The notes under the pieces are model-generated. The model saw only the letters and a list, made by a program, of their open reading frames with translations, did not search any database and had not been told where the DNA came from. DNA of 64,000 nucleotides from Ceratodon purpureus. Taxonomy: Eukaryota > Streptophyta > Bryopsida > Pseudoditrichales > Ditrichaceae. Each line of letters begins with the position of its first letter. The stretch's first letter is position 1. The translations under genes and the position numbers were made by a program. Of the stretch, positions 1 to 12,524 are shown in pieces. The stretch covers positions 4,180,083 to 4,244,082 of the forward strand of contig CM026429.1 of the NCBI GenBank assembly GCA_014871385.1. The letters run 5' to 3'.

Positions 1-1180
1 AAAGAAGTACATTGATGCAAAAAGAAAAATTGGAGCAATGTCTTTATGTCGGATAATGGCTGTGGGGCAAGGCTTCCTGCAAATGAAGGGCCTAACTTAG
101 GCAAATCGACGTCATTGTGCCCGTAAGGCCTTGCCTCGCCGTCATAACCCTACTATAGAAAACTCAATAGTATCTAAGAGTAAGGCAAATGGTGGCCCGT
201 CATCAACTCCCAGACTCCAGTATGGGGCTGTGACGGGACCCCAGAGTTGAATATGGAGGATTTGCCCCGCCAAAGTCCCAATGGTCCCCCGTTACCTAAT
301 TGGGAGTTTGATCCCGACTGTTATCGTGTCGGCCAGAACAGAGGCCACATTTCTCGAGTTGGATTCTGATCTAATTGACTTGTTTCCGACAATTCAAAAC
401 AACTGTTGACTCGTCTTACCAAGAAGTTAGTTTCTCACGATATATGGAGAAAATATGCAGAGACTTGGAGGCTTTTAGCATGACCCGGTAATTTGCTTAG
501 AGATATGTAGAGTTCATTGGGGTTTGTTTTTTTATACAGGGTCCCATATGCCATTAACAGGAGAAAATACAGTGATCATTGGCCTTGCTCTAAGTCAAAT
601 ACCAAATATCTTTACAAATAACGCTAGTCATTTAATTTATTTTTATTTTGGTAAAACATGGTGACCACAGGTGAGTAAAATTCAAATTCCAAGTATCCAT
701 GTGCCCTGCCCGGCTGAACCGTTCACCTGCCCTGCCCTGCCCTGCCCGACAGGCGCAGCCTTTGGAAGCCTGGAAGACAGAAGAGAACTTAGAGCACCCA
801 AGGACAAGTCCTGCCCAGATCACATCACCGCTAAGTTCCACCCCGGGAAGGGGAAGACTTACCGCATGCGAACTCATAAAGCGCACCCCACCCCGCTCTC
901 GCCCCGCCCGGCCCGGCCCCACCCGACCCGGCCCCAACCCTCCCCACCCGGCCCAAAGCTAAGCGAGGCCAGACGCAACCATCACTCTCGACTGCCTTCA
1001 CAACGAGCCCAATACCCAAGTCCAGACCGATACCTAGGTGATACTTTCTTCATACTGTTGTGACACTACACTGATACAATGACTGTTACTAGGGTAGATA
1101 CTAGGGCGGGTACCATCAGGTCCTGATTCGGAGGACTGTTGTTGTCGTCGTCGTCTTCAATATGCGACGCCAACCTCGAC
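1..1180. other. Intergenic region with GC-rich simple runs
   Basis: No gene is supported here. Bases about 715-750 carry tandem CCCTG units and about 895-955 carry CCCGG/CCCGACCCGG runs. Both strands stay open through these stretches because the composition excludes stop codons, not because they code. The right part is the likely promoter side of the downstream methyltransferase gene. Confidence 0.5.
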
Positions 1181-1280
1181 ATGGCAGGGGGCTTATTTCA
1201 TGAATGCTCGCAGCGCTTTCTCATTCTGGTGCGCTCGCTTCCGCAATCCGCTTCCGGTCCGCCTCGCAGCTGTGCTTCCG
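1162..1280 (+). other. Possible leader exon with upstream ATGs
   Basis: The stretch ends at a consensus donor (CCG|gtgagt at 1281). If spliced to the exon at 1760 it gives short upstream reading frames: one from the ATG at 1162 closes within 14 codons, another from 1181 closes at a TGA inside the next exon. If spliced instead to 3614 the ATG at 1181 becomes the methyltransferase start, adding 34 codons in phase. Sequence alone does not decide between a 5' UTR exon and the first coding exon. Confidence 0.35.
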
Positions 1281-1790
1281 GTGAGTATCTTCCCTTTTTC
1301 GTCTCAGTTTTTGGCGGAGTTTGCATTCTGTTTCGCCCCTGCTTCTGCTTCCTTCCCGTTTGCGCAGCTTAGTCTGCAGTTGGAAGTAACGGATCATGAT
1401 ATGTGTTGTGAGCGCGTTGCAAATGCTGTGTGTCAGTGGTTTGTGAGGTTTTAGGAGCGGGCATTTGGATTTCTGTTAGTGCATGCGCGCTGTGTAGGCG
1501 CTTTAGGAGCGTCCTTGGGAGGAAGTGCAATGTGTTGAGCGGTTGCCAGGGGGAGAGTGTAGTGGAGCGCGTGGTCGTGCGTTTTGGTTGTTGCGTGGAG
1601 GTTTAGTCCTGTGAACGGTCTCTTTTCTCACGCGATGTTTCTCATTAAATTCGATGAAGCTAAATGGCTGAAGCGTTCCTCGGTAGGTGTTTGGATTCTG
1701 CCTGGTTAGTTTCTGTGGCATTGGTTTCTGATGATTCGGGAACGTGTGGCTGTTTGCAGGGATGCTATGGTGATTTTAGCTGCGCTGGCT

Positions 1791-4700
1791 ATGGGCGACA
1801 TTAAGCCTGCGTTCTTGGTAAGGAGAGGATATGGCGCTCGTTTATTCTTCTGAATCGTTGTCTCTTGTCGTGGATGTCGTTGATCCTATTCTGATGTATC
1901 GGGACGCTCACTGCCGTGCTTGATGTTTAATCGTCGTGACGTTGTTGGCCATTGGAGGTGACGCTTTATACTTGTCGAGTGTCACGGATACTCTTCCTGC
2001 ATTGTTTAGAGGTCGTTGTGTGAGGAAATCGTAGACTGTCGACTGTCTGAGATGTAGAGAGGGGAGGATTTGTATTGCCGGTAGAGTCTGCTATTTTGTG
2101 GACATTCATATGAGACAGAGATCGTGGTTCTTATTAGCGTTCTCGCCATATTCTCAAATTGTATTGGACTGGTGATGTGAATGCACGAAGCATGCCTGGG
2201 AGTCTGCTGACTATTTTGTCACCGTCTTTTTCAGGTCTAACTCCTCTCTTAGCCTCTCACGTATCGGCGGTCATCTGGTGAGCGGAGTTCGCAGTTGATT
2301 GAGTAAGCACGTGTAACATACCTCGAAGTGCATTGCTGAGGGAGTGGATTCGCGGATGGTGTGACAGTCCTTGGTGCACTTGGACTCCTCGCCATGGCGT
2401 CCAAGACCTTCATGGGTAATTACAACAAATACTCTTGAAACCCCTGATTCGGATGCTTTAGCTGGCTCAAGAGACACTGATTGCTCATTGTCACACGATA
2501 TTGCCTGCTCACGTGCGTGGTCAATATTCTTGGTCAATACCAAGATGATTTGCATGCGAAGAGGACGCCGTCGCGATATCTTATTTCTGAACTATGTTGT
2601 TAGCAATGCCTCGCAATCGTTTGTATGTTGGAGTCCCAGTTTTCTATCATTGGTCATTTCTAGGGAGACGGGTACATTGTCGAAGGTTGATTCACGTACG
2701 GAACTGTGAGAAAATCGTTATTTAGAGCAACTTGATTTTCATTTTGTAAGTATTATGGTACTCCTTTCGAAGGGAAACAGCCGGGGTTAATCCTTGCGTA
2801 TGCTCGATCATGAAGGTCATGTGTAACATCATGGCTCTCCTCCCAATCGAGAAGCATCTCCTGAACTGCCAGTACGTGTTCGATAAGAAGTATGTATAAC
2901 TAGAAGTCTCATTGAGTTTGGCTTAAGGTAATATGATGGTGTTGTTCTTCGGTTCATAGAAAAATTCTTCGCGTATTGAAAATACCTAGGAAACAGGGTA
3001 GAGGTCTTACTATGTTTCTTGTGGCGGTCATGAGGATGGTCAAGTTCCTGCAGTAATCTTAAAGGTTGAGGCGCTAGAAATACGTGTCACCTAACGTTTG
3101 TGGGAGGATCACAAGCCTTCAGTGTTTCTCAGAAAGAGCATTGACATTCTATGAAGGTGGAACAGACAGTGGAACTACTGAAAACGAGTCACTGATCAGA
3201 ACATATCCCAGTACTAGCACCTTCTAAGCATAAATCATTTTAAGTAAGGCTCCGGATCAGAGGGCATGAAATTGGATCGTAGAGCGCTCGCAGAGTGCCT
3301 CCAGGACAATTACTAGATAAGTGCACTGGATGGTGGAGGGGCGTAATGCTAAATATATCTACGCTGTACAACACTCTTGAATCCAAGGATGTTGCAATCA
3401 AGCACTTCAGCATAATTGAATTCAAGATTTAAGCGTAAGTCTTGTTAGAAGAGGAAAACGTGAGACAACAAGAAGACAAAGAGACGAGCCAGTCCTACAT
3501 TTATTAGGCACAGCCTTTTTTGCACTTTTATTTTCTGGATATTCTGGTCTTGCTCTGCCCTCTTAGCACTTATTGACACACCGCTGACTTTCACTGGGAT
3601 TTTGTTTGAGCAGGAATTCTGGGGAATGGACCTTTATCGCCCAAGATTCATACTGCCGAATTAGCGAAGCGCAAGAAAGTCACATGGATTGTCATCGTGG
3701 GTGGCTTATGTTGCTTTTTCTACATCTTAGGTTCCTGGCAGAACAGCCCCGTTGAACTACCATCTAGTTCTTTCCGGGACCTGAAGCTTGTTCGTCCTCC
3801 TTGCAAAGAATCGGGTGGCCTTGATTTTGCCACTCACCATAGCTCACTGAGCTCTGATTCTGGGGCTAATTACACTACTTTCGAACCCTGTGACATGAAA
3901 TTCAGCGAGTACACTCCATGTGAAGACACCGAGAGGTCGTTGAAGTATCCTCGGGAGAAACTGATATACAGAGAACGGCATTGCCCTGGTAAGGACGAAC
4001 TTCTAAAGTGTTTGATTCCTGCACCGTCTGGATACAAAAATCCACTCCCATGGCCTCAGAGTCGAGACTACACGTGGTTTGCCAACACCCCTCACAAGGA
4101 GCTGACCGTTGAGAAGGCGATTCAAAAGTGGGTCCAATTTCAAGGTGAAAAGCTCCACTTCCCAGGCGGTGGAACTTTCTCTGCTGGTGGTGCTGATAAG
4201 TACATCGATGACATTGCTGCCCTAATTCCCCTAAATGATGGTTCCATTCGAACAGCAATCGACACGGGATGTGGGGTAAGTAACACTCTGAGAACCTGGA
4301 TCAATGTTGATTCGTCGACTGGCCTAGACCTATGTCTTTCACGAGGTTTTATGTAATTTGCAAGTTGTCTGTTCATTGCAGCATATAGTAGTTATGACCA
4401 CCATAATCCTCAACGTTGTTTGCGGTGTGTGCTTCTTTCAGTGTCATCGACGTCATACCGATGACGTGATTCAAAACAAATACACCTGCTTGAGTTTCCA
4501 TGTGCCTACTGTTTCTCTTGTGAAGTGATTCTTTTGACTTCTGAGATGGTCACAGTTTTGGACATTTCTCATGGTGGAAAGGTCATTGTTGAATTTCAGG
4601 TCGCAAGCTGGGGTGCATACCTATTACGGAAGAATGTCTTAACTATGTCATTTGCTCCTCGGGATACACACGTTTCCCAGATCCAATTCGCCTTAGAGAG

Positions 4701-7070
4701 GGGAGTTCCGGCGATACTTGGCATCATGGCCGAGAACCGCATGCCATATCCAGCTCGGTCGTTTGACATGGCACACTGTTCTCGTTGCCTTATTCCATGG
4801 GCCAAATACGGTAATTCTTTTGACACTGCTTATAGTTCTAAAACGTGATTTATGTATTTCTTGGCCCAACTTGATCATATGTCTACTTCCCAGGTGAACA
4901 TGATGCAACTTGGGGCAGCTGAATGTAATGGAGATTGATGTAAAGCGTCGTTTGGTACTCGGCTTTGCAGATAGTTTGTACCTAATTGAGGTCGACCGTG
5001 TGTTGAGGCCTGGTGGGTTTTGGATACTCTCTGGACCACCAATCAACTGGAAAACCCACTACAAGGGCTGGCAACGAACCCAAGAGGATTTGAAAGCTGA
5101 GCAAGATGGTATTGAAGAAGCAGCCCGAAATCTTTGCTGGAAGAAACATGCGGAGAGGGATAATCTTGCCATTTGGCAGAAGCCTCTGAACCACGCTGAA
5201 TGTGAGCAGCAGCGTCAGCGCGATCAGAACCTGCGCCCCCACATCTGTAGCCGTGCTGAAAATCCTGACACGGCTTGGTAAGAGTCTTGCTACTCTGTCC
5301 GGTTGATTCATGTGATTCTATTTTGGTGAAACTTAATTGCTTGCCTCTTGCAGCCATTCTGATGAAACATCCCTCTGTACTTTGTACTTTGAATAGTTTG
5401 TTAATAACATTTCATCTCGTTATAGTACTTAATTAGAACAGAAATTCTGCCCGTCACCAAGGTTCTCAATGTAGAATTTTATCTGCTGTAGGATTCCAAT
5501 ACTTAACATAAAACTTATGTAATTATATAGAATTGGAATCTGACAGAATCTGCTTGTAGATCTCTGTACGAGGGATACTGATTGTCTAAGAAAATTTCTA
5601 ATGAGAAGGTTCCTTCTATTCATTCACCATAGGTACCGAAAGATGGAAACGTGCATTACACCACTCCCAGAGGTACTTGACAAGAAAGAAGTTGCTGGTG
5701 GGGCTCTTGCCAAGTGGCCTGCAAGGCTAACAGCTGTGCCTCCTCGAATTGCAAGTGGTTCGATACCGGGAATTACTGCTGAGAGTTTCAGAGATGACAC
5801 TCAGCTATGGGCCAAACGTGTGAATTATTACAAGACATCTCTGATCACTCCGTTGGCCTCAGGCAGATACCGCAATATCATGGACATGAACGCTGGACTT
5901 GGAAGCTTCGCTGCCGCGTTGGTGAAGGATCCGGTGTGGGTGATGAATGTCATGCCTTCCGATGCAAAGGACAACACGCTTGGTGTGATCTATGAACGTG
6001 GGTTGATTGGCACCTATCAAAATTGGTGAGTTTAATTCGAAATCGTTTTCTAGAGTCTGTACAGACATTTCTTCTGGAGGGGGTGTCTCGGAAGATCGAC
6101 GGAGTTTATGTAAGAGGACTGGATAATTCTTTTCACAACTTACGGAAGAATGCAAACCAAAGTCATCACTGAAAACATGAACATAAACTACCTTTGGGAG
6201 CTACAAATATTGGATTTTCCCTATAAATCAGAGCTGAGTTAATTTTGTAATGCATGAAGATGAGGATCTATAGTCATAGTCCTTGAGAAATTACGGAGAT
6301 GTCAAAATTAGTGAACCAACTGTGAGATTGGAGGTGGCCTGCATCTAAGGCAGCCATACCTGCATTAGAAAATTTCCTTAGCCTGTGATGCTTCTGTCAT
6401 TGATGATTTATGCCGGAAACTCCTTTTCAGGTGCGAAGCGTTCTCTACGTATCCACGAACTTACGACCTTATTCATGCAAGTGGTGTCTTCAGCATGTAC
6501 CAGGACAGGTACGTATAAATCATTTGAAATGATGAAAATCGTAATCATGGTATTGACGAATTACTGCACTAGTTCACAGCCGTTTTAAAGATGTAGTTAT
6601 ATTTCGTAGTCTGGCACGTGATTACTTTAGGTCGCATTATTGCTTTCAGAAGGTTAAACATACAGAGGGGAAGCTGGGAGTACGATTTTAAGCTTAGCTG
6701 ATATGTGCGCAGTCGCGTCATTTTCATCTTTCGATCTTGAATTTTATTAAGGGTCGCTCACATCGTCGATCCCCTGATCCAAATAGTTTAATTCTCAAGT
6801 GGCACCTAATTTTTCGTTCGTAAATGTATCAGGTGCGATATTGTGGATATATTGCTAGAGATGGACCGCATTCTGCGGCCCGAAGGTGCAGTTATAATTC
6901 GCGATGAAGTGGATGTTTTAAACAAGGTAATGATGATATCACAAGGTATGCGCTGGGAGACTCGCATGGCAGACCATGAGGATGGACCTTTAGTTCGTGA
7001 AAAGATCCTTGTTGGGGTGAAAACCTACTGGGTAGGTTCAGATCTGGAGACAACAGGTGCAAGCACATAG
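1791..7070 (+). CDS. Probable S-adenosylmethionine-dependent methyltransferase, QUASIMODO2/PMT family, Golgi type II membrane protein
   Basis: Best model joins 1791-1817, 3646-4275, 4600-4810, 4971-5277, 5633-6025, 6431-6508 and 6833-7070, giving 627 residues, the usual family length. A short cytosolic N-terminus precedes one hydrophobic anchor at residues about 21-40 ([20 protein letters not shown]). Then come the plant PMT hallmarks: EPCD near residue 90, YRERHC, the SAM-binding [13 protein letters not shown] split by intron 2, [13 protein letters not shown], the [10 protein letters not shown] block, and a second half with [17 protein letters not shown] and [18 protein letters not shown]. 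Family members act in the Golgi and are linked to pectin (homogalacturonan) methylation; substrate here is inferred. The start is the weak point. The exon at 1760-1817 is flanked by tttgcag and gtaagg and joins in phase at 3646. An alternative uses an ATG at 1181 with a donor at 1281 and the acceptor before 3614. All later exons are well supported. Confidence 0.9.
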
Positions 7071-8096
7071 AAAATCACGAACATGTATCATACCGTGAGC
7101 TGTAGATTCATTTTTTTTGGTCAATTCTTCTTACAAGTACGGGGTAGTAAAACGTCCGGGAAGTGTAATTCCTTCTACTACTGGTGGACGTGGCCAGTCC
7201 CTGGAAAGGCTATAATTCTTGTGGGATGGGATAGTTCCCACTTCCTCTCATTCTGTTAGTTCACTACTATTGAGGTTACCTATTAGTGACCAGAACATGA
7301 AATTTAAGAGCAAGCCTCATATTTAGTAGGCTCTATGATTGTGCAATGCCCTGTTTCACCAGGATAGTCCATCCGTCATGGAACTACTATGATCGGCTAA
7401 CTTGCCGTACCATTCCCGTGAAGCCCGTAACATACATTCAACAATCATGAGATAAGAAGACTATTCCATTGTAAGAAAATCGGTGTATAAACACTAACGT
7501 TTATGGTTGTGATTAACTTTGAAATTATCTGTAACGTAGGATATGACCCGTGTTAGGGCTTCCATGTTCTTAAACAGCTACTTTTCTTTCCAAGTTAGAA
7601 AGACAGACTCGATCTCAAACTTATGTAACCCAAGGTCGTATGTCCTCTGGGTCAGTAAAGTGACGCTTGTTTTGTGTTATTTGTGGCTTTCCAGACGCAG
7701 CAATGAGAACTTAGAAGGTATGAAACAGAAAACCGTTCATAAGGTTGTACTACTGGGTGTGTTACAATCTCACAAATCTCCTGCAAAATGTTTCAAGTGC
7801 ATTTTTTGAGAGATCAACGAACAACAACATGCTCTAGCCCGAGTGCACTCACAATGTGCTGGTACACATCTCATCAGCCTCATCTCACATGACAACACAC
7901 TGGACATGTTCGGTGATTGTAGTCAGCTAAACGTAAGTAATGCTTGATGATTACCATATAGAGCCGGAAAGAACAAGCAATTAATGCTTCACATCCTACC
8001 TCTTCAAGCGTCAAATCTAGCCTAACTTCAGACGAAAGAACTGCTCCAGAATTTTAAATGGGTGTACGGATTGCCTCCACAGCAACCATGGCGAGG
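7071..8096. other. Convergent intergenic spacer (3' flanks of two genes)
   Basis: The methyltransferase gene reads in from the left and the LRR gene from the right, so this should hold both 3' UTRs. I see no coding exon with family resemblance and no clear repeat. Confidence 0.5.
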
Positions 8097-9579
8097 TCAC
8101 CCAGACATCGCAACCGGCACCTTACATTCTCGAGGGCTCTTCTGCGCACCCCCTTTGCAGAAGAACAGAGAAGCTGGACAGCTCTGGAGGCAGTTGCGCA
8201 CAAGATTGCCTCTAAACCCATCGGCAGACACGTTCAGCAGCGGCCTCGGAATCTCTCCCGAAAGGTAATTGTCGTCCAAGTAGAGCTGCCCCAGCTGCTC
8301 TGATCCAGCGATCGAACTTGCAGCTTTAAGCGCATAGGAGTAAGGAATCCCTCCTGTGAACATATTCGACCGCAGTGCAAGTACTCTCAGTCTCTCCATC
8401 GCAGCTAGCGATGAAGGTAACGTGCCCATGATGCGGTTGAAGCTCAGATCAACAGACAGAAGCTCACTCTTCTCCTCTGGTAAGAATCCGAAGTTCTCCA
8501 TTGCTGTGAATTCGTTCTGTGAGAGGTTTAGAGTTTGCAGATTGGGGAGCGAGTAGAGGAAGGAGCTGATGGTGCCGGTGAGGTGGTTGTGGTGGAGGTC
8601 TATGACCTGGAGGAGCGTCAAGTTCTTGAGGCTGGGTGGGAGGTGGCCGGTGAGGTGGTTGGTTCGGAGGACAAGGAGGGAGATGGTAGAGGGGAGGGTG
8701 GGTAATGTGCCTGTGAGGGCGTTGTTGCTAGCGTCTAGGTAGATGAGGGAGGACATTCCTGAGAGGGATGGGATGTGGCCCGAGAAATGATTGTTGTCCA
8801 AGTACATGTGGGTCAAGTTTTTCAGATGGTTGAAGGAGCTCGGGATGGGTCCCTTCAGGGCGTTGGATGCGACGGAGAGGAAGGTGAGGCTTGAGAGGCG
8901 GCTTAGAGACTTCGGCAAGCGTCCACTGAAGGAGTTCACTGAAAGGTCGAGGTGGAGTAAGTGGCGGCAGTTGCCGAGAGTGGCAGGGATGTGGCCGTGG
9001 AAAGCATTTTCGGAGATTGTGAGTTGTTGTAGAGCGGTGAGGTTGCCAATGGCGGGTGAAAGTGGGCCTGTGTAGCCGGCGTTGGGTTCGAGACGAAGGC
9101 CGGTTACACGAGAGATGTTGGAGATGGAGGCGCTGCAATCTATGCCGCAGGTGAAGTGGGAGCTTGAGCGAGTGTCACAAGGGTCGACAGTAAAGTCCCA
9201 CGAGCCCATGCATGTCGAGTTCATGATGGAAGATGCGTTCAGTGCTAACTTCACCTGCCAGAAAATTGCACATCAGGATCCATATATACATGAGATATTG
9301 ATTCGTGCTGTGATTCAATACACATGGCGATGGACACAATGAAGTGCTACGTGTAAATGTGAAACGGCATTAGGAATACACCTCAGAAAACAATGCAACT
9401 CGCATGATCATTGATGTGTCGCTTACCTCTTTGAGAGCTTGAATATCTCCGGGGTGAGTGATAGCTTCGACAAGGCTGGAATTCAGAGTCATCGCAGCAG
9501 CAACCATCAACGCAAACAACAAAATTTGCACCGCCGGTTTGTGATGTCGATTTCCGCATTGCTGGGTTGTGGTATCCAT
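8097..9579 (-). CDS. Secreted leucine-rich-repeat protein (receptor-like protein without kinase)
   Basis: Two exons, 9579-9427 and 9254-8097, give 436 residues; the junction GAG|GTG is in phase 0 with gtaagc donor and tggcag acceptor. Residues about 16-39 are hydrophobic, a signal peptide or signal anchor. An N-terminal cap with paired cysteines (CMGSWDFTVDPCD, then CGIDC) is typical of plant extracellular LRR proteins. About eleven plant-type repeats of the form LxxLxLxxNxxxGxIP follow. The C-terminus has a second cysteine cluster (NCLQSCP, FFCKGG) and ends without a transmembrane helix or kinase, so a soluble apoplastic protein or a GPI-less receptor-like protein is most likely. Ligand and partner cannot be inferred. 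An ATG upstream at 9627 is in frame, but the ATG at 9579 places the hydrophobic segment better. Confidence 0.85.
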
Positions 9580-11234
9580 TGTGAACTGTTCAGAGCATTC
9601 ACCCCGCTGCTTCACCTCACTGAGCATTCACCCTGCTTTATCTCCAAATAATCTTAATAAGACAACCATCCAATGCGATGGCGTATTGTGTGAATCCTAG
9701 ACACCCCAACAACAATGTTGCTGGTGTCCTTGTCAAAAGATGCTCTGATGTCACAACGGAGGTATTCTGAGACAGGTAAGGAACATTTCTACGACTTGGA
9801 GGCCCTTAATTCCCTTCATACCATCAGCTCAATGCTTAAACATTTACTCTTCAGCCAGGTTTGACAACACGGCGCTAATTACAATTCAAAGCCTATTACG
9901 TCTTGTTAAGCTGCATCCTCATTCACCGACGTACTTTGCATAGAGCTTAGAAATGTCACTCAAAGGGTCACTGCACTCTGACCTCTGTTACCTACTCCCC
10001 TGCAGCGCCATTCAGGCTTGAAACTGAGATTCCGCACGCTCTTCACAGATCTGGGAGTACTTGGGAGACAATAATTGTGAATTCGACCTGGATGTTGGGC
10101 GCCAACGTACCTTGAATCTCGGAAGCGACAATGCCTAACCCTGTCCACCTGGGTGAGCCATCAAATGTAAAGAGCATAACATCACAAGCAACTTGCATAA
10201 ATTAACATTATGAATCACATCAGACTCTTGACCTGACTAATCTGACATTCTCCCCACTCATTGCCAAACACAAAAAGGGCCACTTCCGTACTGACCGCGG
10301 GTCTCCTCAATTGCAACATAGTGCATTCGCAACGAAATTTCTACCCTCACAATAGTTTCAGAACAAATTAGATCAAGCTCGTCTCATTCGCAACTTTTTC
10401 ACTGCACTACACTCGAACAGCAACAAGCTCGACTTTATGGTTTGGCATCAATACACCATGAAGGCCGGAAGGGACTAGAGCCATGAGGCAGGACGTACTT
10501 AGAAGGTGGTGCGACTCGTCACTCACCAACTAGTTGTCAGAGCAGCTCATGGGTCCATCATATTCCAAACAAAGATAATGTGATTCCAAGGATCAGGACT
10601 GTCCCCACGCATACTCTGCGGCTTCTTGTCCTCCATCACCACCATTATCAGTAGGTCGACTGTAACTGTCTGACGAGGTACAGAGCTTGCCCTCTGCAAA
10701 AGCTTCTTGATCAGCCTGACTTCATGCATACGATGAAGAAAGGAACACTGTAGCCCCCACTGTCATCACTGAAGGCCTGCTATGCAACGTTAGAGTTGGA
10801 CTCTGAAGAGACAGCTCTACAGACTACACACAGTTTTGCTCAAGGGGCACAGACGCACTGACAATTCATCCACTGTAAGGATAAGATAATGTGCACGTAA
10901 GTACACTGCTGATCATAGATGTCGTAGTATAACAGTCGCATGATTCAAATACAACCTTAATATCACCAGTAGGGTCACAACATCGCAGAACACAACTAAA
11001 AGCGTATTACTGAATGCACGTCAAGTTTTGTGCAGAGCGTATTTTAATTCCCACAATCCGTTATTGTAAAATACAATTCTCCTATCTAACTTCTTCTCCT
11101 AATCCCCTTCAATGCAAAACCAATTGGCATTAAAAGTAACGATAAACCTATCCGAAATGTGAAATTTACAAGTAACCGCAAAAAAAGGTAACATATATGC
11201 CTGCGAACACAGGGCAATCAGGACACCGAAGCTC
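9580..11234. other. Intergenic region, nothing recognised
   Basis: This lies upstream of the LRR gene and downstream of the C2-domain gene. Open frames are short and without recognisable motifs. The part nearest 9580 should be the LRR gene promoter and the part nearest 11234 the 3' UTR of the C2 gene. Confidence 0.45.
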
Positions 11235-12524
11235 TTAGCCTCCACAGCCACCACCGCAGCCTCCACCGCAGCCTCCACCATCGCCAAGCATTGAACCAAG
11301 CAACAATCCTCCCAAAGCACCACCCACAAGACCAGCTCCCAGGCCACCTCCCAGGCCACCTCCACTTCTCTTCGGAGGCGGAGCAGCATATCCACCTGGT
11401 GGATAGTACGGTGGCGGCATAGCACCCGGGTACGGGGCCTGTTGGTACATTGGATAAGGCTGAGGTCCACCAGGATAGGGCTGAGCTCCACCAGGATACG
11501 GCTGAGCTCCACCAGGATTAGCATAACCAGGTTGGCCGTAAGCAGGAGGATATCCTGCAGCGGGGTAAGCATACACAGGAGCATCCTTGTTCTCGGCGCC
11601 TGGCATGGGCTGCCCGACCATGTATGGTGGCACAGGTGCTCCCATGGGTGGATGAGCTGGGTACTTCATCAGCTCTCCCAGCTTCACAGATACGTTCAAG
11701 GTGCCTTTCGCCTTTCCTGATTTTCTCAAGACCTGTAAACATAACAACCGCATGGTGTGCAAAAATTAGGTTGAGTTCAGAAACAAAAAGAGAGCCCAAA
11801 CTTCACTAGAAGTTAAACCGACCCATCTCTTAAATGAGCACTGATCTCGGAAACCTTTACGCAGGTAAAGAAGCACACCGGTAAGCCTAACGTGAGAACT
11901 GTTTTCAGTAAGTCCTCATGTGCCCACAAGACTGATCTGCAGGGATATCTTAAGCTAAAGGGGGGCTGATTTCGAGCGATCGGAGGTGAGGCAGCCATAA
12001 CAATTGAAGGATTATGTAAAAACAAAAAACACTAGATGATAGGAAAACCGCAAATTATTTAAAAAAAAAGCGCAGCGTGTATCCATAGTCGAGTACTTCC
12101 AACAAAAGAGAGATCGGAGACATACCGGCACTGCCATGAAGCTGGCGCTAGATGAAGAGCTCCCTTCGGTCGATGGCACCTTATCTTCGCTCTTGTCTGC
12201 TTTCTCCTCCGACACTTTGGCAGGCGGCTTCAGACCAGACAATGGGATCGTGCACGATCCAACTTGCTTATTCCCGAACGTGCCATGGTCGTAAAGGTCG
12301 ATCACCAAAACCGCATTACCGTCTTCCACGAGCCGCTCATCGGCCATGAGCTTCAGCGTGGCGTTCCACGTCGGGTTCAAGTTGCCCTTCTTGTCCATCG
12401 GCGATGACACCTTCTGGTCGGGGTAAATCCACGCCACGCAGTACACCGTCATCTTCCCGAAGGCGTTCACCTTCTTCAGATTCTGCGCTGATATCAGCGT
12501 CACCAATACCTCCCGCTGCTCCAT
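11235..12524 (-). CDS. SRC2-like C2-domain protein with a Pro/Gly/Tyr-rich tail
   Basis: Two exons, 12524-12126 and 11732-11235, give 298 residues; the donor is CCG|gtatgt and the acceptor gtttacag. Residues 1 to about 100 form a plant C2 fold: REVLVTLISAQNLKKVN, a YPDQKVSSP strand, NPTWNATLKL, then VLVIDLYDHGTFGNKQVGSCTIPL. The piece after the intron (SGKAKGTLNVSVKLGE) is the conserved end of the SRC2 C2 domain. The tail holds repeated PGGAQPYP units and PPPYYPPGGYAAPPP, then a glycine-rich hydrophobic stretch (GGGLGGGLGAGLVGGALGGLLLGSMLG) and a terminal GGGCGGGCGGGCGG. Arabidopsis and soybean SRC2 proteins are cold- or stress-responsive and bind membranes in a calcium-dependent way; that function is inferred by family. 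The C2 loop acidic residues look incomplete, so calcium binding is uncertain. Confidence 0.88.
11456..11520 (-). repeat. Coding 21-bp minisatellite in the SRC2-like gene
   Basis: Three near-identical 21-bp units encode the repeated PGGAQPY peptide of the C2-domain protein. The unit is a multiple of three, so copy-number change would lengthen or shorten the tail in frame. Confidence 0.75.

Noticed and set aside
671-1063. Overlapping open frames on both strands with Pro/Arg/Gly-rich products
   Set aside because: They arise from CCCTG/CCCGG simple runs that lack stops in every frame; no domain and no matched splice sites.
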